A stretch of 64,000 nt of DNA from Longilinea arvoryzae (GTDB taxonomy: Bacteria > Chloroflexota > Anaerolineae > Anaerolineales > Anaerolineaceae): contig NZ_DF967972.1 of assembly GCF_001050235.1 (NCBI RefSeq), positions 2,989,901 to 3,053,900 of the forward strand, given 5' to 3'. Numbering within the stretch: the first letter of the stretch is position 1; every line of letters begins with the position of its first letter. The notes beneath the pieces were generated by a model. That model searched no databases and had not been told where the DNA came from. It was given only the letters and a program-made list of their open reading frames with translations. Below, one piece after another: positions 26,420-34,475 of the stretch. Both the position numbers and the translations under genes were made by a program.

Positions 26420-27888
26420 AATCCATCATCAATCGGACGGCGCCGCAGAAGTACAAAGTCGATGCTGAGCTGAGCCTGGCGGACACTTACGCGGCGCTGG
26501 AGTTCTACTATCACAACAACGGCATGTACACCCTGCTCCAGCAGGACCTGATTGCGAACGGCATCTGGACCGAGGGGATGCTGGGCCTGCGAAACCCGGC
26601 GCACCGGGTGGTCGAGTTTTACGTGGCGAAGCTATGGCCAGGACAACTCTCGGCCGCATTGCCGATCGTGACCGAGAACAAGCGCATCGTCGAGCCGATC
26701 CAGCAGGTCTGGAAATGGTCAAACTGGGGAGTGAAGAAACAACCTGCCGCCCGTTGGTTCTCGAACTTTGGGGACCTGTTCATCAAGGTGGCCAGCAATG
26801 GCAGTGCAGGCGTGCCGGCGGATAAAGTATTTCACCAGCTATTGAAACCGGCGTATGTCACGGACATGCGCGCAGATGAGCGGGACTACCTGACCTTCGT
26901 GCGGATCGACATTCCACAAAGCAGGATGGTCGATGGCCGCTGGAAGTCGTTTTATCACACGGAAATCTGGAACAAAGCCACACAACTATATCAGCGCTGG
27001 GAAAGCGACGGCCCAAACGTGGGCATCGAACGGTTGGGGGCAGCGATCGAAACGAAGCAATTCTCGGATTTCGCCATCGACTTCATCCCGATCGTGCACG
27101 CTAAATTTCAGGACATCGGGGAGCCGCGCGGGATGGGCGCATTCACGCACGCGCTGGACAAAATCGACGAAGCGAACCGGATGGCGACCCGGTTGCACCA
27201 ACTGCTGTATCGGTTCAATGACGTGCTCTGGGCAATCAGCGCGAACGCGATGGACGCGAGCGGCCGGCCACTGCCGGCGCCGATGGTGGACATGAACGGA
27301 AAGCCGCAGAGCGATGACGGCACCACGACGATCGGAACGGGAACGAAGGTGGCGCGAATGCCCGGCAACAGTGATATCAAATCACTGGTACCCGATTTGA
27401 AATATGCGGATGCACTGGCCATCCTACAAGACCACATGAAAGAGCTGGAAGCCGACCTGCCGGAGATGGCATATTACCGACTGCGGGACCAGAGCAAGGA
27501 TCTATCCGGGAAGGCCATCCGGTATCTGCTTTCGGACGCGATCGACAAGGTGCTGGAGGCGCGCGGTAACGCGGAAACAGCGCTGGCCAGGGCAGATGCA
27601 ATGGCGCTGACGATGGGCGTAAAACTCGGTTTGTTCAAGGGTATCGGCGAGTATGAAGCTGGCGATTTCGATCACAACTTCGGCGAACGCAGCATCATCC
27701 CGTTGAGCGACTCGGAAAAGCGCGAGAACGCGGAGGCCGATTATCGGCTGGGCGCAAGTAAAAAGACCCTTCTAACGTCGTTGGGATACGATGCCAAGAC
27801 GGAATTGGCGGAGCGCAAGGAAGAAAACACCGCCCTGGGTAACGGTTTGCTGGCCGCTTTCGATAAAGGCGATGAGGATATCGCGTAA
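26416..27888 (+). CDS. Phage portal protein
   Basis: A 490-residue protein in the canonical position between terminase and head-morphogenesis genes. The acidic/aromatic N-terminal region and a middle segment AFTHALDKIDEANRMATRLHQLLYRF resemble SPP1 gp6-type portals. The long C-terminal helical region (EARGNAETALARADAMALTMG) fits the portal stem/crown. It forms the dodecameric ring through which DNA enters the capsid. It is joined to its neighbours by an ATGA overlap upstream and a TAATG overlap downstream. No truncation is apparent. Confidence 0.85.
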   Translation: MKSIINRTAPQKYKVDAELSLADTYAALEFYYHNNGMYTLLQQDLIANGIWTEGMLGLRNPAHRVVEFYVAKLWPGQLSAALPIVTENKRIVEPIQQVWKWSNWGVKKQPAARWFSNFGDLFIKVASNGSAGVPADKVFHQLLKPAYVTDMRADERDYLTFVRIDIPQSRMVDGRWKSFYHTEIWNKATQLYQRWESDGPNVGIERLGAAIETKQFSDFAIDFIPIVHAKFQDIGEPRGMGAFTHALDKIDEANRMATRLHQLLYRFNDVLWAISANAMDASGRPLPAPMVDMNGKPQSDDGTTTIGTGTKVARMPGNSDIKSLVPDLKYADALAILQDHMKELEADLPEMAYYRLRDQSKDLSGKAIRYLLSDAIDKVLEARGNAETALARADAMALTMGVKLGLFKGIGEYEAGDFDHNFGERSIIPLSDSEKRENAEADYRLGASKKTLLTSLGYDAKTELAERKEENTALGNGLLAAFDKGDEDIA

Positions 27889-29450
27889 TGCCGACCATTT
27901 ATGAGCAGGGCCGGGCTTTCCAGCGCGAGCTGCTGCAGCACGAACGTGCTGCGGCGAGCGAGATGGTGCGCTACTATGGCAATATCTGGCGTTCACTGAA
28001 CGATCAAATCCAGACGCTCGTGCAGTCCTACTATGCCGACCCCGAGCACCCGGCCAACTGGCTGTATCGCTACGATCGGTTGAACACGCTGCGGGCACAG
28101 ACTGAAGCACAGATCCGTGAGTTCGCCGCCTACGCCAATACCAGCATCCGGTCACAACAACTATACGCAGTCGAACAGGCGCAAAGCCACGCCGAACAAC
28201 TCGTCCGACTGGGGTTGGGAACACCGCCCGAAGGCGTGACCCTGGATTTCAACCGGCTCCCCACTGAAGCGTTGAGCGACCTGATCGGTTTCCTGAGCGA
28301 TGGCAGCCCGTTGAGTTCGTCACTGGCGGAGCTGGCAGGATCGGCCGGCCAGGCGGTAGCGGATGGATTGGTGACCGGTTTGGCGCTGGGATGGAACCCA
28401 CGCCGGATCGCTGCATCCATCCGGCAGGCGCTGGGCGGTGACCTGGTGCGGGCGCTGAGGCTGGCGCGAACCGAGACCCTGCGCGCCTACCGGGAAAGCA
28501 CACGCAGGAACTATCAGGCGAATTCGAACGTACTGCACGGCTGGATCTGGATGTCGGCAAGGAACGAGCGGACGTGTGGAATGTGCTGGGCGATGCACGG
28601 GACGAAGCACGGGCTGGATGAGATGCTGGACGATCACCCGAACGGACGCTGCACGATGCTGCCGTGGACGAAGACCTGGGCAGAATTGGGGTATGACGGT
28701 GTTCCTGACAATCCGGAACTGGAGCCAGGCAGTAAGTTGTTCGAAAAGCTCAACCCGGAAAAGCAGCGGGCAATCCTGGGCCCGGCGAAGTATGCGGCCT
28801 GGCGAGATGGCAGGTTCACCCTCTCCCAAATCGTTGGCAGGCGAAACGATCCGCGATGGGGATCGATGCGTTTCGAGAGGAACCTGAAGGACCTGATCGG
28901 GGAGGATGCGACAAATTACACCCGGCTGGCGCTGATGCAAACCCTGAAGAGTGCTGGTAATTCAGTGGACGACCTGGTCAGGATTGGTTACCTGGGCCTG
29001 CGGGATTTATCACCGGAAGAAATCAGGAGGATCCAGGAAGAAGTTGCGCGAATGCCCTTTGCGACGAGGACGGTCAAAGTTCCTCTGGTCGATCGCGGGA
29101 AAATCATCGATGGCGTCCAGCTCGAAAGATATACCCGTTCGGATATCTATCATCTTTACAAGCACATCAAAGATCGACAATGGCAGGCCGGTGCCACATC
29201 TGAAATGTATTTTGGGGATTTACGGCAGGCCATCCGGAACGCTGAGCGCATTTCAACGTATCGACATCAAAACGAGCAGGTAGTTGGCTTTCTGTCCAAT
29301 AACAGCATTGATGCTTCCCATCTTGGCCTGAAGCCAGAGAATTTTGTGTACGTTGTTTATTCGATTAATCAACATGCTATAATTACAGGGTATCAAACCA
29401 GTGGTCTGAGCATGCTGACCATCCCAGAGGGCGCCGTATGGTTGAAATGA
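27888..29450 (+). CDS. MuF-type minor head protein with a C-terminal toxin-like domain
   Basis: A 520-residue protein. The central region (about residues 190-270) carries the Mu F/SPP1 gp7 head-morphogenesis signature: LARTETLRAYRESTRRNY, then a Cys/His cluster in RTCGMCWAMHG and HPNGRCTMLP. After about residue 385 an unrelated domain follows (VPLVDRGKIIDG, YHLYKHIKDRQW, HAIITGYQT near the end). Its position and compact size resemble the C-terminal nuclease domains of MuF polymorphic toxins (BECR-fold, PBECR group). The downstream 94-residue ORF overlaps it and would be the matching immunity protein. The head-protein part is firm; the toxin call is an inference from architecture. Confidence 0.8.
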   Translation: MPTIYEQGRAFQRELLQHERAAASEMVRYYGNIWRSLNDQIQTLVQSYYADPEHPANWLYRYDRLNTLRAQTEAQIREFAAYANTSIRSQQLYAVEQAQSHAEQLVRLGLGTPPEGVTLDFNRLPTEALSDLIGFLSDGSPLSSSLAELAGSAGQAVADGLVTGLALGWNPRRIAASIRQALGGDLVRALRLARTETLRAYRESTRRNYQANSNVLHGWIWMSARNERTCGMCWAMHGTKHGLDEMLDDHPNGRCTMLPWTKTWAELGYDGVPDNPELEPGSKLFEKLNPEKQRAILGPAKYAAWRDGRFTLSQIVGRRNDPRWGSMRFERNLKDLIGEDATNYTRLALMQTLKSAGNSVDDLVRIGYLGLRDLSPEEIRRIQEEVARMPFATRTVKVPLVDRGKIIDGVQLERYTRSDIYHLYKHIKDRQWQAGATSEMYFGDLRQAIRNAERISTYRHQNEQVVGFLSNNSIDASHLGLKPENFVYVVYSINQHAIITGYQTSGLSMLTIPEGAVWLK

Positions 29451-29722
29451 AGGAACGAGTTAAAGTTATTGAAGAGACTTTCGGTCTGCTCGAATCCTAC
29501 TGGGCGGATGAAGTACCTGAAGCTATTGCGCATATGGATTGGTCAGATTTTGATCTGCTCAATTTCGTGGTTGAAGCCGGAGTGCCATACGATCAGTATA
29601 ACTGGTTGATCAAATACATCGGAGAAGACCTGAAAACCGAGTATGCCGATCGCCTGGCGGCGTTGGATGCGATCATTGCGAAAAACGAGCCGGGGCTGAA
29701 GGAGTTGTTGAAAACGACTTAA
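29438..29722 (+). CDS. Small acidic protein, putative immunity to the MuF toxin domain
   Basis: A 94-residue, Asp/Glu-rich and probably all-helical protein (MVEMKERVKVIEETF, then SDFDLLNFVVEAGVPYDQ). AGAGGG lies 6 nt before the ATG at 29438; an alternative ATG at 29447 overlaps the MuF stop as ATGA. Small acidic proteins directly after MuF toxins usually neutralise the toxin domain. No other packaging or head role fits this size and position. Unlike its neighbours it has no recognisable phage structural motif. The immunity function is inferred. Confidence 0.6.
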   Translation: MVEMKERVKVIEETFGLLESYWADEVPEAIAHMDWSDFDLLNFVVEAGVPYDQYNWLIKYIGEDLKTEYADRLAALDAIIAKNEPGLKELLKTT

Positions 29723-29727
29723 AGTCC

Positions 29728-29736
29728 TGCTACAAT
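29728..29736 (+). promoter_or_regulatory. Extended -10 promoter of the second phage leader RNA
   Basis: TGCTACAAT, the counterpart of TGCTATAAT before copy 1, 5 bp after the immunity gene. Confidence 0.55.
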
Positions 29737-29742
29737 TTATTT

Positions 29743-29831
29743 ATACATTTGCTGCTACTGCTGTAATCGAGCGGTAGGATCGGAAGATGAGCTCTCCGGG
29801 AACTGTCATGGTTCCTGGAGAGCTTTTTTTT
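29743..29831 (+). ncRNA. Candidate structured leader / small RNA, copy 2 (with terminator)
   Basis: Stem CUACUGC/GCGGUAG (29755-29761 with 29771-29777) around a 9-nt loop beginning UGUAA, a linker with AGAUGAGC (29785-29792), then a terminator stem of 14 bp (29790-29803 with 29811-29824) and a T-run. The design equals copy 1 at 21975-22064. The outer pairs of the first stem differ but remain paired, and the terminator arms differ completely yet still pair. It precedes the scaffold-capsid genes. Confidence 0.6.
29790..29831 (+). terminator. Terminator at the end of leader RNA copy 2
   Basis: Fourteen-base-pair stem with one G-U pair, 7-nt loop and eight Ts, 55 bp before the scaffold gene. Confidence 0.9.
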
Positions 29832-29886
29832 ATTACTCCACACGCAAACTGAAAAGCGGCAAAACCAGGTCACAGGAGAAAAGGTC

Positions 29887-30576
29887 ATGTTCAAGTTTGG
29901 ATTTGGTCAGGAATGGTTCGACAAGGACGGCGGTGCAGGCGGCGGCGCAGGTTCCGGTGACGGGGCAAGCGGCAACCCACCCGCTCCTGGCGCGAGCGCA
30001 GGCGGTACCGGCTCTTCCGGTACAGGTGGAACGGGGAACGTCCCCGGCGACCAGGGCAAAAACGCCTCTGGCGAACAAAACGGTAATCCACCGGCGGGCG
30101 CAATCGTTTTTCAGTCGCAAGCGGATATCGACAAGGTCATTCAGGAGCGCCTCGACCGCGCGAAGAAAAGGGCGGAAGAAGACACGAAGAAGGCAACCGA
30201 TGCCGCGACAGCCGCAGCCGCCGCGAAAAACGGTGAATGGGAAAAGGTGGCCCACCAGCACGAGCAAACCCTAAATGAGCAAGCAAAAAAGCTCGAAGAG
30301 TTTGATGCGTTGCAGGAAAAAGCCACGAAGTTCGAGGACGCGCTGAAGAAGCAACTCGAAACCTTGCGGAAAGATTTGCCGGCTTCGATCACGGCGCTGC
30401 TGGACAAACTGGACGCAGCCGAACAGCTCGAATGGTTGGCCGTGAACCGCGAAAGCCTGACCAAAAAGGGGCCGGACGGCGTGCCCCCCACTCCGCCGCC
30501 GAATGGCGACGGAGACGGCAAAGCAAGTGAGGAAGCGCGGAAGACGTTCCAACGCCAGTCGCGCAGTTGGTTCTAA
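29887..30576 (+). CDS. Phage scaffolding protein
   Basis: A 229-residue protein with a Gly/Ala/Ser/Pro-rich disordered N-terminus (about residues 14-70), a segment VFQSQADIDKVIQERLDRA of the kind found in phage scaffold (gp20-like) proteins, a long charged coiled coil (about 95-165) and a basic C-terminal tail (KTFQRQSRSWF) suited to binding the capsid protein. It is expected to guide procapsid assembly. It is the first gene after leader RNA copy 2. Scaffold, decoration and capsid genes follow in the standard order. Confidence 0.8.
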   Translation: MFKFGFGQEWFDKDGGAGGGAGSGDGASGNPPAPGASAGGTGSSGTGGTGNVPGDQGKNASGEQNGNPPAGAIVFQSQADIDKVIQERLDRAKKRAEEDTKKATDAATAAAAAKNGEWEKVAHQHEQTLNEQAKKLEEFDALQEKATKFEDALKKQLETLRKDLPASITALLDKLDAAEQLEWLAVNRESLTKKGPDGVPPTPPPNGDGDGKASEEARKTFQRQSRSWF

Positions 30577-30588
30577 GGAGAGTAACCA

Positions 30589-30996
30589 ATGGCAAATCTT
30601 GTTATTACTTCTGCCCGCCTGGTCAAGGGCGCGGATGAGCACCAGCTCACCATGCCGGCCGGCGTGGCTATCGTCGCCGGGCAGTACGTGCGCCCGGACA
30701 GCGTTTCGGGCAAGTGGGCGCTGGGTAACGCGGCCGCCGCCGGCAACATCGGCGATGGCTTCATCGCGTTGAACAGCGCCGCGATCGGCGAGCCCGTCAC
30801 GGCCGTAAAGGGCCCGTGTATCGTCGATATTGGAGAAGCGCTGGCCGCGTTGGGCTACGGCGCGGTGGTGTATCTGGCCGATGCCGATGGCACACTGGCC
30901 GACGCGGCCGGAACCGTCAGCACGAAGGTCGGGAATGTGGTACCCGGCTGGGGCGCTGTCACCCCGGACAAACTGCTCCGGGTCTCTTTGGCGTAA
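30589..30996 (+). CDS. Capsid decoration / head-stabilising protein (DUF2190-like)
   Basis: A 135-residue beta-rich, Gly/Ala/Val-rich protein. The pattern GVAIVAGQYVRPDSVSGKW and a later VYLADADGTLADAAG fits small head proteins that coat the capsid, which commonly sit between scaffold and major capsid genes. AAGGAGAG precedes the ATG. It lies 12 bp after scaffold and 13 bp before the capsid gene. It is probably a trimeric capsid-surface protein. Confidence 0.7.
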   Translation: MANLVITSARLVKGADEHQLTMPAGVAIVAGQYVRPDSVSGKWALGNAAAAGNIGDGFIALNSAAIGEPVTAVKGPCIVDIGEALAALGYGAVVYLADADGTLADAAGTVSTKVGNVVPGWGAVTPDKLLRVSLA

Positions 30997-31009
30997 GGGG
31001 AGGTGAAGA

Positions 31010-32107
31010 ATGCCTAACGTCAACGCATATGGTTTCGTCGGGCTGGTCGACCTGTTCAACCAGCGCATCTCCTCGATCCAGAACGGCACCCAGCGGGTCT
31101 GGGATGCCATCCGGAAAAGCGTCGATGAATACAACCGCGTGGCACAGGCTGTGCTGGCCGAGTTCGTGGAAACCACCACGATCGCCCAGGAACAGTTCGA
31201 GCTGCCAGGCGACGGCACCCTGCAACCGCTGGATGAAAACGGCAACCCGATGCCGGTCCAGCCGTCTGGCAGTTATCAGACGGCGTACCCGATCCAGGGC
31301 GGCGGCACGGCCTGGGGCGATGATCGCATCAGCCGCGAGCTGATGACAGTGGAAGAGGCCGACCGGAATACAGCGGATTCGTTGCGCCGGGATGCGAACT
31401 GGCTGGTGCGGCACTGCCTGGCCGCCATGTTCACCAACACCACCTGGACGTTCAACGATAAGGTGGGCGCGAACGGGTCGAAGGGTCTGGGCAACATCAC
31501 CATCCAGCCGCTGGCCAACGGCGACGCCGTGAAGTACATCCGCAAGGGCATCAAGGAAGCCGCGACGGATAATCATTACCTGGCGCAGGCAGCCGAGATC
31601 CTGGATGCGAGCAACCCCTTCCCGGCCATCAAGGCCGAGTTGCACGAACACCCGAGCAATATGAACGCGCCGATCGTGGCCTACGTGGCGAGCGACCTGG
31701 TTGCGTCGATCCAGGGCCTGACTGAGTTCGTCGATAAGGACGACCCGGACATTGCGCCGGGAGCCAACTCGGACACGCTTTCGGGGATGATCAGCGCCGG
31801 TCCGGGCGACACGGTGCTGGGCAAGACCAAGAGCGGCGTGTGGATCGTGGAATGGGGCGCTTTGCCCGACCATTACATCCTCGCGAAGGCGACGGGACGC
31901 CGGCCGCTGAAGATGCGCCAGTTCCCGAGCGCTCCGTTGCAGGGTTTCTTCCCTGAAACCCACAACGTGGACGGGAACCACATCGTGAAGCGCTTCCTGC
32001 GCTACGCAGGCTTCGGCGCGAGCGACCGGGTGGCTGCGCTGTGCATGCGGATCGGGAACGCGGCCTATGCGATCCCGGCCGGGTTCACCGCGCCGCTGGC
32101 GGCATAA
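31010..32107 (+). CDS. Major capsid protein (HK97-fold, putative)
   Basis: A 365-residue protein in the expected position after scaffold and decoration genes. Visible features include an N-terminal helical arm (LFNQRISSIQNGTQRVWDAI), a middle domain with SYQTAYPIQGGGTAWGDDRI, and a C-terminal domain with PLKMRQFPSAPLQGFFPETH and HIVKRFLRYAGFGASDRVAA. The length suits an HK97-type capsid subunit. GGGGAGGTG lies before the ATG. It is the last structural gene before the late operon breaks down into repeats and an IS element. Confidence 0.8.
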   Translation: MPNVNAYGFVGLVDLFNQRISSIQNGTQRVWDAIRKSVDEYNRVAQAVLAEFVETTTIAQEQFELPGDGTLQPLDENGNPMPVQPSGSYQTAYPIQGGGTAWGDDRISRELMTVEEADRNTADSLRRDANWLVRHCLAAMFTNTTWTFNDKVGANGSKGLGNITIQPLANGDAVKYIRKGIKEAATDNHYLAQAAEILDASNPFPAIKAELHEHPSNMNAPIVAYVASDLVASIQGLTEFVDKDDPDIAPGANSDTLSGMISAGPGDTVLGKTKSGVWIVEWGALPDHYILAKATGRRPLKMRQFPSAPLQGFFPETHNVDGNHIVKRFLRYAGFGASDRVAALCMRIGNAAYAIPAGFTAPLAA

Positions 32108-32108
32108 G

Positions 32109-32153
32109 AGCCCCCTCCAACCTCCCCCAAAATAAGAATTTTGGAGGAGGGGA
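32109..32153. repeat. Palindromic repeat, copy 1
   Basis: C-rich arm, AAAATAAGAATTTT centre and G-rich arm (CCTCC...GGAGG), directly after the capsid gene. It is related to copies at 32423-32470 and around 32684-33985. Confidence 0.7.
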
Positions 32154-32179
32154 AGTGAGGAAGAAGAATTAACGACATG

Positions 32180-32203
32180 GGGCGGGAGAAATCCCGCCCT
32201 TTT
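32180..32203 (+). terminator. Terminator after the capsid gene
   Basis: Eight-base-pair GC-rich stem GGGCGGGA/TCCCGCCC with a GAAA tetraloop and four Ts. Confidence 0.85.
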
Positions 32204-32217
32204 GGAAAGAGGATGCA

Positions 32218-32781
32218 ATGAACATTCAGATTTTGGCGGAACGAAAAGGGAAGGCACTTAACAAGATCGCCGCGTGCGCCAAAGGTGTTTCAAAAGCGAC
32301 CGGCGCGCCGGATTACCTGCTCGAAGGTCTGGTTGTGACCAATAAAGACAAAGACGTCGAGGCGATGCTACGGATGGAAGCCGTGGCCGAGCTGTTGGAA
32401 TGGTTGCGGGGAGTCCAGAGGGCCCTCACCCCCAGCCCTCTCCCAAATAAGAATTTGGGCGAGGGGGAAAGAGAGCCGATGAGCGACGTGGATCAGATCC
32501 TGGCGCTGCCAGCGGCGAAGGTGATCGAGTTCGTCGAAACCCAGGCCGACAGCGAATATCTTGACGCTTTGCTGTCCGGCGAAGAGGCCGGAAAGAAGCG
32601 CAAGAGCGTGCTGACGGCGATTGCTGCCAGAGCGGAGACTGTCACCACAGCACCCACGCCAACTGAGCCGACCCCTGACCAGACCCTCACCCCTAGCCTC
32701 TCTCCTGGGCTTCCCCCGAAAAAGTGGACACGGAAAAAGGGAGAATCCGGTAAACTAAACGGGAAGGAAGCGAGGAAATGA
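32218..32781 (+). pseudogene. Phage gene of unknown function carrying a palindromic insert and cut by the IS
   Basis: The ORF has a good Shine-Dalgarno (AAAGAGG) and begins MNIQILAERKGKALNKIAAC. Residues about 69-85 (ALTPSPLPNKNLGEGE) are encoded by palindromic repeat copy 2 inserted in frame. A second native segment follows (MSDVDQILALPAAKVIEFVE). From about residue 164 the frame is repeat copy 3 and then IS3 sequence, so the natural C-terminus is lost. Position after the major capsid gene would suit a head-completion protein, but no motif supports this. The original stop cannot be reconstructed. Confidence 0.6.
32423..32470. repeat. Palindromic repeat, copy 2, inside a reading frame
   Basis: CCCTC-TCCCAAAT (around 32437-32447) pairs with ATTTGGG-CGAGGG (32453-32465), preceded by CCCTCACCCCCAG. 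It is translated in frame as part of the preceding gene. Confidence 0.75.
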
Positions 32782-33086
32782 GAGACAAACGATATCGGAC
32801 ATACACGCCGGAGTTCAAACGAGAAGCGCTGGAACTACTGAAGAACAGCGGAAAAAGTGCGGGGCAGCTGGAACGGGAACTGGGGATCACGCCGGGAATG
32901 CTGTTGAAGTGGCGGGCCAAATACCAGATGGTGACGAGCGAGAAAGAACCGCCACGGCTAGAGCCAAGTGACTTGGAAGCGGCGAAACGGGAAATCCAAC
33001 GCTTGCAGCGCGAGCTAAAGGAGATGGCCGAAGAGCGCGAGATCCTAAAAAAAGTGGTGAGTATTTTCTCAAAGAAAGACGCATGA
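32778..33086 (+). CDS. IS3-family transposase OrfA (helix-turn-helix)
   Basis: A 102-residue protein with an N-terminal helix-turn-helix (YTPEFKREALELLKNSG, then LERELGITPGMLLKW) and a leucine-zipper-like coiled coil (EAAKREIQRLQRELKEMAEE). It binds the IS ends. An A7 run at 33047-33053 lies where -1 slippage would fuse it to OrfB: the -1 frame is open from there through the OrfB ATG. It also overlaps OrfB by 4 bp (ATGA). Confidence 0.92.
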   Translation: MRDKRYRTYTPEFKREALELLKNSGKSAGQLERELGITPGMLLKWRAKYQMVTSEKEPPRLEPSDLEAAKREIQRLQRELKEMAEEREILKKVVSIFSKKDA

Positions 33087-33943
33087 AGTACATGTTCATG
33101 GCAGCGCACGAGGGAGAATACGCGGTGAAGCGGATGTGCAAGGTGCTGAGGGTGCAGCGGAGCGGGTACTATGCCTGGCGGAAGCGCAAGCCGAGTACGC
33201 GAGAGCAGGCCAACCAGGTGCTGCTGGGGCTGATCGCGGCGGAGCATGCCAAGAGCCGCAAGACCTACGGCAGTCCGCGACTGCACGCGGTGTTGAAAAG
33301 GCAAGGGATACGCTGCGGGCATAACCGGGTGGCGCGGCTGATGCGTTTGCACGGGATTGTGGCACGCAGGAAGCGGCGCTATTACCCGCGCACCACTCAA
33401 CGCCAGGCCGGAGTGATCCCTGCGCCGAACCGGCTCAACCAGAATTTCTCTGCCTCCGCGCCCAACCGGAAATGGGTTAGTGATTTCACCTACATCGAAA
33501 CCGCCGAGGGATGGTTGTATCTGGCAGTGGTACTGGATCTGTTTTCGCGCCGAGTGATTGGCTGGGCAATGAGCGCCAAGATGGATACGCAATTGGTGGT
33601 GTCTGCCTTGGAGATGGCGTTGCTGGGCCGCCGTCCACCGGCTGGCCTGCTGCATCATTCCGACCAGGGTAGCCAGTACACCAGCGCCGCTTACCTCAAT
33701 TGCCTCAACACCGCCCTGGCGGAACTCAGCATGAGCGGGGCAGGCAACTGCTACGACAACGCCGTGATGGAGAGCTTCTTCAGCACCCTCAAAACCGAAT
33801 GCGTCACCGGCGTTTTCTTGACCCATGCCCAGGCTCGCACAATCATCTTTGAATACATGGAGGTTTGGTACAATCGCCAACGACTACACTCGACTTTGGG
33901 CTATCGCAGCCCGGTTGATTTCGAACTAGGTCTCACCCTTTAA
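33083..33943 (+). CDS. IS3-family transposase OrfB (DDE integrase core)
   Basis: A 286-residue DDE transposase. After an HTH-like region (YGSPRLHAVLKRQG), the catalytic core has the first Asp in WVSDFTYIET, the second in HHSDQGSQYTS and the Glu in NAVMESFFSTLKTE. The C-terminal HSTLGYRSPVDFE motif is typical. It can start independently at the ATGA overlap or be made as an OrfAB fusion by frameshifting. It has no internal stops. Confidence 0.93.
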   Translation: MKYMFMAAHEGEYAVKRMCKVLRVQRSGYYAWRKRKPSTREQANQVLLGLIAAEHAKSRKTYGSPRLHAVLKRQGIRCGHNRVARLMRLHGIVARRKRRYYPRTTQRQAGVIPAPNRLNQNFSASAPNRKWVSDFTYIETAEGWLYLAVVLDLFSRRVIGWAMSAKMDTQLVVSALEMALLGRRPPAGLLHHSDQGSQYTSAAYLNCLNTALAELSMSGAGNCYDNAVMESFFSTLKTECVTGVFLTHAQARTIIFEYMEVWYNRQRLHSTLGYRSPVDFELGLTL

Positions 33944-34012
33944 TTGTGTCCATTAAATCGGGGTAAGCCCACTGGGAGCAGGGAGTTTGGGGAGGAGAAA
34001 CCAGGATGATGG

Positions 34013-34345
34013 CTAGAGGTTGCGTTTCTGGTTGGAACGATCGGAGTTGTAGACATCCGGATCGGTGCGGGCGGTTTGGAGGGTGTGATCGACCTGCTTC
34101 ATGCGGGCGCGGACGTAATCGAGGGTGGCATCGGCCTGCCAGACGGCATCGTGGACAATGGCCATCGCGTCCTCAAGGGCGTCGTTGGTTCGGTAGGGGT
34201 TGCGCTGTTTGGAAGCCTCTTCGAGGCGGTCGATCTTTGCGCTCAGGTTTTTGAATGCGGCGATGACCGAAGCAATACCGAAACCAATGGCAAGACCGGA
34301 CAGGGCAGCGAAGCAGGCGATGAGCAAGAGGATGTAAATTGACAT
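34013..34345 (-). CDS. Small phage membrane protein with coiled coil
   Basis: A 110-residue protein: N-terminal transmembrane helix (MSIYILLLIACFAALSGLA), then a charged helical region (LSAKIDRLEEASKQRN onward). The frame is open 28 codons further upstream, but that part overlaps a second small reading frame and has atypical composition, so the ATG at 34345 is used. It is the last gene of the minus-strand early operon, which converges on the IS. The function is unknown. Confidence 0.55.
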   Translation of the reverse strand: MSIYILLLIACFAALSGLAIGFGIASVIAAFKNLSAKIDRLEEASKQRNPYRTNDALEDAMAIVHDAVWQADATLDYVRARMKQVDHTLQTARTDPDVYNSDRSNQKRNL

Positions 34346-34346
34346 T

Positions 34347-34445
34347 TCAAACCCCGGTGGCGGCGAGCAGCAGAACCAGGAGGATGAAGACCAGGGCGAG
34401 CAGAACGCAGGTGCCAATGGCGATGGCAAGAAGAGCGCGTTTCAT
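34347..34445 (-). CDS. 32-residue transmembrane peptide
   Basis: A short frame MKRALLAIAIG... consisting almost only of one hydrophobic helix, preceded by GAGGAA about 10 nt before its ATG and ending 1 bp before the next ATG. Its spacing within the operon suggests it is translated. Small single-helix peptides occur in phage early operons; no function can be given. Confidence 0.4.
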   Translation of the reverse strand: MKRALLAIAIGTCVLLALVFILLVLLLAATGV

Positions 34446-34475
34446 GGCGGTTTTTCCTCGTAAAGTTCTGACAAA

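Larger units (their letters stand above)
32710..33967 (+). mobile_element. IS3-family insertion sequence, 1258 bp
   Basis: Terminal inverted repeats of about 22 bp (32710-32731 and 33946-33967, 17 of 22 matching, outer CTTNCCCCGA, inner TGGACAC) enclose overlapping orfA and orfB. No target-site duplication is visible. Both orfs are intact, so the copy may be active. It terminates the preceding phage gene and lies where the tail module would be expected. Confidence 0.88.
32684..33985. repeat. Palindromic repeat, copy 3, split at its centre by the IS3 element
   Basis: The left half CCCTCACCCCTAGCCTC...CTGGG ends at 32709 and a G-rich half CCCACTGGGAGCAGGG begins at 33968. Joined, they form a dyad around GGGCCC. 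The IS lies exactly between them. Confidence 0.55.

Noticed and set aside
32707..33970. Target-site duplication GGGC/GCCC around the IS
   Set aside because: The two flanks are inverted, not direct, copies; they belong to the palindrome in which the IS sits.
34006..34254. Plus-strand ORF directly after the IS as a continuing late gene
   Set aside because: Its Cys/Arg/Gly-rich product is the shadow of the minus-strand membrane-protein gene; the late operon does not visibly continue after the IS.
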